Positions 5,663 through 10,444 of a DNA stretch of 10,444 nt are shown here, piece by piece. Made by a program: the position numbers and the translations under genes. This stretch comes from an uncultured Eubacteriales bacterium (GTDB lineage: Bacteria > Bacillota > Clostridia > Peptostreptococcales > Anaerovoracaceae). The notes under the pieces were generated by a model. It saw nothing but the letters and a program-made list of their open reading frames with translations. It did no database searches and had not been told where the DNA came from. The stretch lies in contig URWB01000089.1 in NCBI GenBank assembly GCA_900551415.1, positions 1 to 10,444 of the forward strand. Reading direction: 5' to 3'. How positions within the stretch are numbered: position 1 is the stretch's first letter; each line of letters starts with the position of its first letter.

Positions 5663-7042
5663 ATGAACCAGACTCTTTCGCTAACAAAACTATTCTCGGA
5701 GCTTTGCGATGAAGGCAAGTTTCAAAAAATTATTTTTTCGGATAAACGCAAAAAATCTTTGGAATATCAAAAAGTGATTCTGCGGCCGATCCTGCTCGGT
5801 GGGGAGCTCTGCTGTCAGGCAGAATATACCTATCCCAAAAAGGTAACCCACCGAAACCTTCCGCTCACGGAAGCCGCGGCCCTGTGCCTTGCGCTCTGCG
5901 AGCAGGACTTCAAGCAGATCAACATCTTCACGCCGACCGAGCAGATCCAGGTGCTTGCCGCCAGACCGGAGCGTCCTGCGATCCGCAGAACGCCGCAAGC
6001 CGAGCAGGCGGAGCGCGGTAAAAAACTTCGGCGCGAGGGCAGCGGCAGCAGTAACGATCTCAGCTGTGAGCAGACAAAGTGCGGCAGCGGCAGCGATTTT
6101 AACTGCGAAGGAGCAGATCGCGGCAGCAGTCCTCATACCGAACAGTCAGACCGCATCGCGGCCCGGGCATCGCTGTCAAAGCCGTGCGCTCTTACCGCTT
6201 CTGTCGGCGCGTCCGCGGCGTCCGCGCTCGCGCACAACCGCCAAAAGCATTATCTGATTCCGGACGGCGTGCCCTGCGACTTTCTGATTCGCCTCGGCGT
6301 GATGAGTCCGGAGGGAAAGGTTTTTCCGAAGTCCTACGCGAAATTCCGCCAGATCAACCGCTATCTTGAGATCGTCGAAGATGTTTTTCCGGCTCTGCCG
6401 AAGGACCGTGCGCTGCGCATCATCGACTTCGGCTGCGGCAAGGCGTATCTGACCTTCGCGATCTATTATTACCTCAAGATCCTGCAGAAGCGCGAGGTCG
6501 AGATCATCGGGCTTGATCTCAAGGAAGATGTCATCGACTTTTGCAATCGGGTCGCCGCGGATCTCGGATATGACGAGCTCAAGTTTCTCAAGGGTGATAT
6601 CGCTGACTATACCGGCAGCCACGCGGACATGGTGGTGACGCTGCACGCCTGCGACACCGCAACCGACTACGCGCTGATCAACGCGGTCAAGTGGAATACG
6701 AAAGTCATTCTCAGCGTACCCTGCTGCCAGCATGAGTTGTTCAAGCAGATCAAAAACGAGCTGCACCAGCCGATGCTCAAACATGGAATTCTCAAAGACC
6801 GCCTGACCGAATATCTGACAGACGGACTGCGCGGACTCAAACTGGAGGCCTGCGGCTACCATGTCTCCATGATTGAATTTACTTCTCTTGAACATACCGC
6901 GCGCAACATCATGATCAAAGCGGTCAAATCCAACGCGGTCGGCGCCGCCGCCAAAGCAAAAAAAGAAGCCGCGCAGCGCCAATATGAAGCGCTTCGTGAC
7001 TTCTACCATGTACATCCGACCATCGAGCAGCTGACAGAATAG
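5663..7042 (+). CDS. class I SAM-dependent methyltransferase (Methyltransf_32 / METTL25-like fold)
   Basis: A 459-residue cytoplasmic protein. The Rossmann SAM-binding domain runs from about 250 to 420: motif I IDFGCGKAYL (254-263), the acidic residue after strand 2 in GLDLKEDV (283-290), LHACDTATD (327-335) and VPCCQHE (352-358). These match the Methyltransf_32 group, whose bacterial members are uncharacterised; an RNA or protein substrate is possible. The N-terminal domain (1-95) and the segment HNRQKHYLIPDGVPCDFL (191-208) also look family-conserved. Between them, about 100-190 is a low-complexity Ser/Gly/Cys/Ala insert with an internal duplication. The frame extends upstream to 5504, but the ATG at 5663 is preferred: it has AGAAAGG (5646-5652) about 10 bases ahead, and the upstream extension encodes an implausible sequence over the large hairpin. 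It converges with the metal ATPase gene. Confidence 0.88.
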   Translation: MNQTLSLTKLFSELCDEGKFQKIIFSDKRKKSLEYQKVILRPILLGGELCCQAEYTYPKKVTHRNLPLTEAAALCLALCEQDFKQINIFTPTEQIQVLAARPERPAIRRTPQAEQAERGKKLRREGSGSSNDLSCEQTKCGSGSDFNCEGADRGSSPHTEQSDRIAARASLSKPCALTASVGASAASALAHNRQKHYLIPDGVPCDFLIRLGVMSPEGKVFPKSYAKFRQINRYLEIVEDVFPALPKDRALRIIDFGCGKAYLTFAIYYYLKILQKREVEIIGLDLKEDVIDFCNRVAADLGYDELKFLKGDIADYTGSHADMVVTLHACDTATDYALINAVKWNTKVILSVPCCQHELFKQIKNELHQPMLKHGILKDRLTEYLTDGLRGLKLEACGYHVSMIEFTSLEHTARNIMIKAVKSNAVGAAAKAKKEAAQRQYEALRDFYHVHPTIEQLTE

Positions 7043-7063
7043 TCATCTGCAGAGTTTCTGAAC

Positions 7064-7085
7064 CAGGCAGCCGGAAATCTGCCTG
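7064..7085 (+). terminator. hairpin between convergent methyltransferase and ATPase genes
   Basis: CAGGCAG (7064-7070) pairs perfectly with CTGCCTG (7079-7085) across an 8-base loop, in the 71-bp gap between the two stop codons. Neither strand has a proper T-run right after the stem (plus: TCAAGGCGCTTTTG), so it is only a candidate terminator serving either gene. Confidence 0.38.
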
Positions 7086-7113
7086 TCAAGGCGCTTTTGC
7101 CCCATCCTTTCTT

Positions 7114-9087
7114 CTATTTTTGCGCGGTCTTCAGCGCCCGCATCGCGTTCAGAATCGCCAGAACGGATACTCCGACATCCGCGAATACGGCAGCCCACAT
7201 ATTGACAAGACCGACCGCGCAGAGCACCAGCACCAGCAGCTTGACCGCCAGTGCGAAGATGACGTTCTGCTTCGCGATGACAAGCGTCTTTTTGGCAATA
7301 TCCATCAGATTCAAAAGCTTGGAAGGCTCATCGGTCATGATGACCACGTCCGCCGCTTCGATCGCTGCGTCAGAGCCCAGACCGCCCATCGCGACGCCCA
7401 CGTCGGCTCTGGCCAGTACCGGCGCGTCATTGATGCCGTCACCGACGAATAAGAGCTTGCCTTTTTTGGATTTCGCGGCGAGCAGTCTTTCGACCTCCTC
7501 CACCTTATTCTCCGGCAGTAATTCTGCGTGTACCTCGTCTACACCAAGCACCTTGCCGACGCGTTCTGCGACAGCCTTGCTGTCCCCGGTCAGCATAACT
7601 GTCTTGATTCCTCTTGCTTTGAGTCCCTGAATCGCTGCCGCGGCGTCCTCCTTGATCTGGTCCGCGATGGTAATATACCCCTCATACTTACCGTCTACCG
7701 CGATATGCACGACCGTCCCGACAGCCTCCGCGGCAGGGCAGGTGATATTTTTCCGTCTCATCAGCTTCTGATTGCCAACCAGGACCTGATGCCCTTCGAT
7801 CTCCGCCGCGACGCCATGTCCGGCAATTTCCTCAACACTGCCGATCAGCGATTTGTCAATCACTCGCTTGCGCTGTGTCTGCCGCGCGCTTTGACTCCGG
7901 TTTTCGCTCTCTCCCTGGCTTTCGTGCCGGCTCTGCGCATCTGCTTCCGCTGCAGGTGATGCATAAGCCTCGCGCAGCGATACCGAGATCGGATGGTTGG
8001 AGTTTGCCTCCGCGTAGGCCGCGTATTTGAGCAGTGCTTCCGCGGAAAGCGTGCCGCGGGTCTCTACCTTTTCTACTTGAAAAACACCCTTCGTCAGCGT
8101 ACCGGTCTTATCCATAACGACATACTCCGCGTATGCCGCCGCCTCCAGATAGTTGCTGCCCTTGACCAGAAGGCCGATCTTGGACGCACCGCCGATGCCG
8201 CCAAAAAAGCTCAGCGGAACGGAAATGACCAGCGCGCATGGACAGGAAACAACCAAAAACTCCAAGGCTCTGTAGACCCATTTGCTAAGCAGCGCGCCGC
8301 TGAAGCCCGCCGCGCCGCCGATCAGCCCGCTGCCGATCAGAATCGGCGGCAAAAGCGCCAGTGCCACTGCCGCCCCTACGACGGCCGGTGTATAATAGGC
8401 CGCGAAGCGCGTGATAAAATTCTCCATCTTTGCCTTTTGGCTGGTCGCGTTCTCGACCAGCTCGAGAATCTTGCTGACGGTAGATTCGCCGAATACCTTT
8501 TTAACCTCGACCTCCAAAAGTCCGCTCTGGTTGATGCAGCCGCTGAGGATCTCTTCCCCCTCGCGCACAGCGCGCGGAACGGACTCTCCGGTCAGCGCCG
8601 CGGTATCCAGCATGGATGAGCCCTCGCGCACAATGCCGTCCAGCGGAACCTTTTCGCCGGGCTTGATGACGATCAGATCGCCGATTTTCACCTCGTTTGG
8701 ATCGACCTTTTTGATATTGCCGTCCGCGAGCTTGAGATTCGCGTAATCCGGCCGGATCTGCATCAGCTCGGTAATCGACCTCCGCGATTTGCCGACCGCG
8801 TAGTCCTCAAACAGTTCCCCAATCTGATAAAACAGCATGACGGCAACCGCTTCCGGATATTCGCCGATGACAAAAGCGCCGATCGAGGCGACCGCCATCA
8901 GAAAGTTTTCGTCAAAGATCTTACCTCTTTTGATATTGCGAAGCGCCTTCAATAGCACCTGACAGCCGACGATCAAATAGGCCGCCAGATACATTCCCGG
9001 CTTGAGTGCCTGTGGCTCCGCCGGAAGCAGCAGCGCCACAGCGAAAAGCGCCGCCCCGATTCCCAATCTTCTGATTCTCTTTTTCAT
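7114..9087 (-). CDS. cadA: P1B-2-type heavy-metal-translocating ATPase (Zn/Cd/Pb efflux)
   Basis: A 657-residue membrane pump that exports divalent metals at the cost of ATP. It shows TGES (166-169, actuator), the CPC metal site in TM6 (282-284), DKTGTLTK (326-333, phosphorylated Asp326), the nucleotide-binding HP pair (365-366) and GDGINDAP (549-556). K616 in TM7 and D637 in TM8 (FADVGVSVLAILNAMR) are the marks of the P1B-2 group, specific for Zn2+, Cd2+ and Pb2+. The usual N-terminal HMA domain is absent and is encoded by the separate gene just upstream. Residues 376-408 form a Ser/Gln/Glu/Arg-rich insert in the nucleotide-binding domain. The start is set at ATG 9087: AGGTGA lies 6 bases before it, whereas the GTG at 9093 abuts that ribosome binding site with no spacer. 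A 57-bp gap separates it from the HMA gene in the same operon. Confidence 0.95.
   Translation of the reverse strand: MKKRIRRLGIGAALFAVALLLPAEPQALKPGMYLAAYLIVGCQVLLKALRNIKRGKIFDENFLMAVASIGAFVIGEYPEAVAVMLFYQIGELFEDYAVGKSRRSITELMQIRPDYANLKLADGNIKKVDPNEVKIGDLIVIKPGEKVPLDGIVREGSSMLDTAALTGESVPRAVREGEEILSGCINQSGLLEVEVKKVFGESTVSKILELVENATSQKAKMENFITRFAAYYTPAVVGAAVALALLPPILIGSGLIGGAAGFSGALLSKWVYRALEFLVVSCPCALVISVPLSFFGGIGGASKIGLLVKGSNYLEAAAYAEYVVMDKTGTLTKGVFQVEKVETRGTLSAEALLKYAAYAEANSNHPISVSLREAYASPAAEADAQSRHESQGESENRSQSARQTQRKRVIDKSLIGSVEEIAGHGVAAEIEGHQVLVGNQKLMRRKNITCPAAEAVGTVVHIAVDGKYEGYITIADQIKEDAAAAIQGLKARGIKTVMLTGDSKAVAERVGKVLGVDEVHAELLPENKVEEVERLLAAKSKKGKLLFVGDGINDAPVLARADVGVAMGGLGSDAAIEAADVVIMTDEPSKLLNLMDIAKKTLVIAKQNVIFALAVKLLVLVLCAVGLVNMWAAVFADVGVSVLAILNAMRALKTAQK
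7864..7962 (-). other. low-complexity insert in the ATPase nucleotide-binding domain
   Basis: Encodes residues 376-408, rich in Ser, Gln, Glu, Arg and Ala with no hydrophobic core. It lies between the HP-motif helix and VIDKSLIGSVEEIAGHGV, where related ATPases usually have a short loop. The reading frame is intact, so it is probably a disordered surface loop. Confidence 0.6.
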
Positions 9088-9144
9088 CTTCACTCACCTC
9101 GCGTGCAATCCTCAAATTTAATCTGCGCGCCTCTCGCGCTTCGC

Positions 9145-9366
9145 CTAAAGTTCCTTGATTTCAACGTCCGGTTCAGTCTTTTTTACCGTCTTGACAATCT
9201 TTTTATAGGTCTCGTCAAAATGATCCTCGTTGACATCCAGCACCATTTTGAGTGTCAGGAAATTGACCGATGCGCTGTTGACGTTGTCGAGCTTCGCGAC
9301 GTTTCTTTCTACCTCAGCCGCGCAGTTCGCGCAATCCAGCCCTTCCAGTAAATAGGTCTTTTTCAT
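9145..9366 (-). CDS. stand-alone HMA-domain metal-binding protein (metallochaperone-like)
   Basis: A 73-residue cytoplasmic protein that is a single heavy-metal-associated domain. The metal site is GLDCANCAAEVE (residues 9-20), with the two Cys of CxxC, in the form typical of CadA N-terminal domains rather than copper chaperones (which have GMxCxxC). The beta-alpha-beta pattern continues through NVNSASVNFLTLKMVLDV. The acidic C-terminal half (DEDHF-like region and EPDVEIKEL) fits a soluble domain. GGAGG lies 8 bases before the ATG at 9366. In-frame starts further upstream (9396, 9459) lack this site and would add a basic, non-conserved extension. It probably hands Zn2+ or Cd2+ to the ATPase encoded directly downstream, which lacks its own HMA domain. 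Confidence 0.9.
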   Translation of the reverse strand: MKKTYLLEGLDCANCAAEVERNVAKLDNVNSASVNFLTLKMVLDVNEDHFDETYKKIVKTVKKTEPDVEIKEL

Positions 9367-9484
9367 GATTATTTCCTCCGTTTCGTTCTGTTTCATACCT
9401 TTGCTTTCGCTTTCGCCGCGATTTCCGCGGGCGACCCGCGATCCACAGGCGCCCCTCACAGCTTTCGCGCATATCTTTCATTTG

Positions 9485-9502
9485 GTTGAGCCATCGCTCA
9501 AC
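9485..9502. promoter_or_regulatory. operator-like dyad at the transcription start of the metal operon
   Basis: GTTGAGC (9485-9491) and GCTCAAC (9496-9502) form a perfect 7-bp inverted repeat with a 4-base spacer. It has the same TTGA-N2-N4-N2-TCAA geometry as the dyad in the promoter 34 bp away and lies just past the predicted start site (near 9506). It may be a second repressor site or a 5' hairpin of the message. Confidence 0.5.
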
Positions 9503-9512
9503 TGTTATCCCT

Positions 9513-9542
9513 ATTATAGTTGAATGCATATTCAATTGTCAA
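9513..9542 (-). promoter_or_regulatory. consensus sigma-A promoter of the HMA-ATPase operon
   Basis: On the minus strand, perfect TTGACA (9537-9542), 18 bp, perfect TATAAT (9513-9518). The predicted start is near 9506, leaving a leader of about 140 nt before the HMA ATG. Such a strong promoter with a dyad in its spacer implies tight repression. Confidence 0.85.
9520..9535. promoter_or_regulatory. putative ArsR/SmtB-type metal-sensor operator
   Basis: TTGAAT-gcat-ATTCAA is a perfect 6-4-6 inverted repeat lying wholly within the spacer between -35 and -10. ArsR/SmtB sensors (CadC, CzrA, SmtB) bind AT-rich dyads built around TGAA...TTCA and release them on Zn or Cd binding. The fit is in pattern only, and no regulator gene lies in the window. 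MerR-type control is less likely, since those dyads and 19-20 bp spacers differ. Confidence 0.6.
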
Positions 9543-9546
9543 GACC

Positions 9547-9584
9547 TTTTCGCAAAATTTTTTCGCTTTTTGACAAAATTTTTT
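9547..9584 (-). promoter_or_regulatory. phased A-tracts upstream of the -35 (bent DNA / UP element)
   Basis: Four A/T tracts are centred at about 9548.5, 9558.5, 9569 and 9579.5: TTTT, AAAATTTTTT, TTTTT, AAAATTTTTT. They are spaced 10-10.5 bp, in phase with the helix, and begin 5 bp upstream of the -35. This is the arrangement of an intrinsic bend and UP element that raises promoter strength. Confidence 0.65.
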
Positions 9585-9639
9585 AGCTGCCTTCTTCGGC
9601 CTTTCTGCGTGAAGATTTTAGGCGCCGCGCCTTCGTCAA

Positions 9640-9693
9640 AAAAACCGAGCCTCCCCACGCGAATCTATGCACGCGCGGAGAGGCTCGGTTTTT
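9640..9693. terminator. strong bidirectional intrinsic terminator
   Basis: AAAAACCGAGCCTC (9640-9653) pairs perfectly with GAGGCTCGGTTTTT (9680-9693), with a GC-rich apical loop. The minus strand has a run of seven T after the stem, the plus strand five. It ends the minus-strand transcript coming from the kinase-like gene through the two repeats, and insulates the metal-operon promoter that starts just beyond. Confidence 0.85.
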
Positions 9694-9733
9694 ATAGATA
9701 AATGCAATCTTATCTCTCTTTTTTATTATGCAT

Positions 9734-9850
9734 GGAAATATCGTTTGCGATATTTCCGGAATATCGACAAAAGCACCTTGCGGAGCGCCTGCCACGCATG
9801 GCAGGCATGTGTGCAAAGAAATCTCAGGTTCCGTTTTGCACACTTTTGTC
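9734..9850 (-). repeat. structured intergenic repeat, copy 2 (leading hairpin + three-stem core)
   Basis: Plus-strand order: a perfect 10-bp hairpin GGAAATATCG/CGATATTTCC (9734-9757), linker CGGAATATC-like, then the core 9766-9850. The core is closed by GACAAAAG (9766-9773) and CTTTTGTC (9843-9850). Conserved CACCTTGCGGAGC follows. Hairpin B is GCCTGCC-acgcat-GGCAGGC (9787-9806) and hairpin C is GTGTGCAAA/TTTGCACAC (9809-9843). Arms of B and C differ almost fully from copy 1 while pairing is kept, and both B loops are 6 bases (ACGCAT, ACAGAT). It lies in the 3' untranslated region of the kinase-like gene, before the terminator. Confidence 0.87.
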
Positions 9851-9859
9851 TTGTTATGC

Positions 9860-9941
9860 GACAAAAACACCTTGCGGAATATCACTCAATTATGGGCGAT
9901 ATCAGCGCATAGAAATCTGTATTTCATTACGCGCTTTTGTC
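9860..9941 (-). repeat. structured intergenic repeat, copy 3 (core only)
   Basis: The core lies in tandem with copy 2 after 9 bases. It is closed by GACAAAA (9860-9866) and TTTTGTC (9935-9941). Conserved CACCTTGCGGA is followed by hairpin B ATATC-a-CTCA/TGGG-c-GATAT (9879-9902) and hairpin C GCGCATA/TACGCGC (9905-9934, one mismatch) around AAAT/ATTT. The segment AGAAATCTGTATTTC is identical to copy 1. It lacks the leading hairpin of copies 1 and 2. Its outer end sits 1 base from the TAA stop of the kinase-like gene. Confidence 0.85.
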
Positions 9942-9942
9942 C

Positions 9943-10444
9943 TTATCTGTTTTTGATATAGGCGGAAACGATGCGGATACATTCGTCCTGACTCAGCTTG
10001 GAGGTGTCGAGCGACAGGTCGTAATTGCGTACATCCAGCCATTCGGTTCCGGTATAGTGTTTGTGGTAGGCGGCTCTGCTCGCGTCTGTCTTTTCGCGGA
10101 GGCGCGCTGCCTCCTCTCTGCTGATTCCATAGCGGTTCATCAGCTTTTCGATACAGTACTCCTGATCCGCGTGGATAAAGATTCTGACCAAATCGGAACG
10201 GTCGCGCAGGATGTACTGCCCGCATCGGCCGATGATGATGCAGGATTCCTCCAGATCCGCGACACGCCGAATAATCTCAGACTGAAACTGAAAGAGTTCC
10301 TCCTTTGTCAGTCTGTCCGGCTGCGGCTGAGAAACCAGGGTTCCCTTGGAGATTCCATGCTTTCGCAGGAATTTATCCTCCAGCTTTTCATCGGTAAGGT
10401 TGAACAGCGCCTCGCTGATGCCGCTGTCCTCTGAAGCCATGCGA
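9943..10444 (-). CDS. cytidylate-kinase-like family protein (5' end outside window)
   Basis: The C-terminal 167 or so residues of a protein of the cytidylate-kinase-like family (PF13189), usually about 200 residues long in Clostridia. The frame stays open through the right edge. The ATG at 10440 is probably internal, since the preceding CGC gives R-M-A-S, which fits the family consensus after the first helix; the P-loop would lie outside. Visible marks are IIIGRCGQYILRD (mid-protein), IFIHADQEYC, and the segment KTDASRAAYHKHYTGTEW, which matches the lid-like Arg-containing region of the group. Family members resemble nucleoside monophosphate kinases, but their substrate is mostly unproven and they are not the essential Cmk. 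TAA at 9943-9945 is followed after 1 base by structured repeat copy 3 and, about 250 bp on, by the terminator. Confidence 0.88.
   Translation of the reverse strand, partial: RMASEDSGISEALFNLTDEKLEDKFLRKHGISKGTLVSQPQPDRLTKEELFQFQSEIIRRVADLEESCIIIGRCGQYILRDRSDLVRIFIHADQEYCIEKLMNRYGISREEAARLREKTDASRAAYHKHYTGTEWLDVRNYDLSLDTSKLSQDECIRIVSAYIKNR

Larger units (their letters stand above)
9367..9942. other. long intergenic region between the metal operon and the kinase-like gene
   Basis: 576 bp without a credible gene. From left to right it holds: the leader of the metal operon (9367-9506) with a perfect CGCGGG-cga-CCCGCG dyad (9426-9440); two operator-like dyads and the promoter (9485-9542); phased A-tracts (9547-9584); a strong terminator (9640-9693); and two tandem structured repeats (9734-9941). 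Short open frames crossing 9583-9961 run through the hairpins on both strands and are not coding. Confidence 0.75.

Noticed and set aside
6176..7015. 279-codon open frame antisense to the methyltransferase
   Set aside because: It mirrors a gene with clear SAM-binding motifs, encodes no recognisable domain, and has no ribosome binding site; a shadow frame in GC-rich DNA.
9088..9093. GTG start for the ATPase at 9093
   Set aside because: The AGGTGA site directly abuts this GTG with no spacer; ATG 9087 has a 6-base spacer.
9426..9440. Metal riboswitch in the leader of the HMA-ATPase operon
   Set aside because: Only a simple 6-3-6 dyad is present; no NiCo or other known riboswitch architecture could be recognised.
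9367..9459. Longer HMA protein from ATG 9459 or 9396
   Set aside because: The added residues are basic and non-conserved, while GGAGG stands at the right distance from ATG 9366.
9734..9941. CRISPR array
   Set aside because: Only two adjacent units, each about 85 bp with internal hairpins and no spacer pattern; it is a structured repeat instead.
9667..9961. Overlapping short open frames across the repeats (both strands)
   Set aside because: They translate the hairpins and the terminator, with no ribosome binding sites.
10438..10440. ATG 10440 as the true start of the kinase-like gene
   Set aside because: The frame continues to the edge, and the product would lack the family's P-loop; the gene is cut by the window.

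Overview
The window looks like chromosomal DNA of an anaerobic member of the Bacillota, probably class Clostridia, with a fairly GC-rich genome (coding parts look to be in the mid-50% range, intergenic parts are AT-rich). This rests on the family content (FHA-FtsW fusion, secreted CAP-FN3 protein, cytidylate-kinase-like protein, LAT-type amino acid permease), strong GGAGG-type ribosome binding sites and consensus sigma-A promoters. The genus cannot be told from the sequence alone.

Layout. At the left edge, on the minus strand, lies the N-terminal part of a membrane protein with an FHA domain followed by the start of an FtsW/RodA-type domain (1-933). Next comes a minus-strand pair, an amino acid permease (1974-3464) followed by a cyclase/kynurenine-formamidase-like hydrolase (1185-1832). 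They are probably one operon, ended by a hairpin at 1124-1152. A divergent intergenic region (3465-3828) separates them from a plus-strand secreted CAP + FN3 protein (3829-5472). A plus-strand SAM-dependent methyltransferase (5663-7042) follows. It converges on a minus-strand metal-efflux operon: a stand-alone HMA metallochaperone (9145-9366) and a P1B-2 Zn/Cd/Pb ATPase (7114-9087). The operon promoter carries two operator-like dyads and phased A-tracts. A bidirectional terminator (9640-9693) separates this operon from a minus-strand cytidylate-kinase-like gene cut by the right edge (9943-10444).

The most unusual element is a repeated, highly structured intergenic sequence with three copies in the window (1868-1984, 9734-9850, 9860-9941). 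Each core has a closing stem GACAAAA/TTTTGTC, a conserved single-stranded CACCTTGCGGA, and two inner hairpins whose arms differ between copies but keep pairing. The latter is compensatory change visible by eye. Copies sit exactly at the stop codons of minus-strand genes, and one supplies the last codons and stop of the permease.

How the genes work together: the HMA protein and the ATPase form a split metal-export system, and the permease and cyclase plausibly serve uptake and processing of an amino acid or derivative. The FHA-FtsW protein belongs to cell-wall synthesis. The CAP protein is exported. The methyltransferase and kinase-like protein have no specific partner in view.
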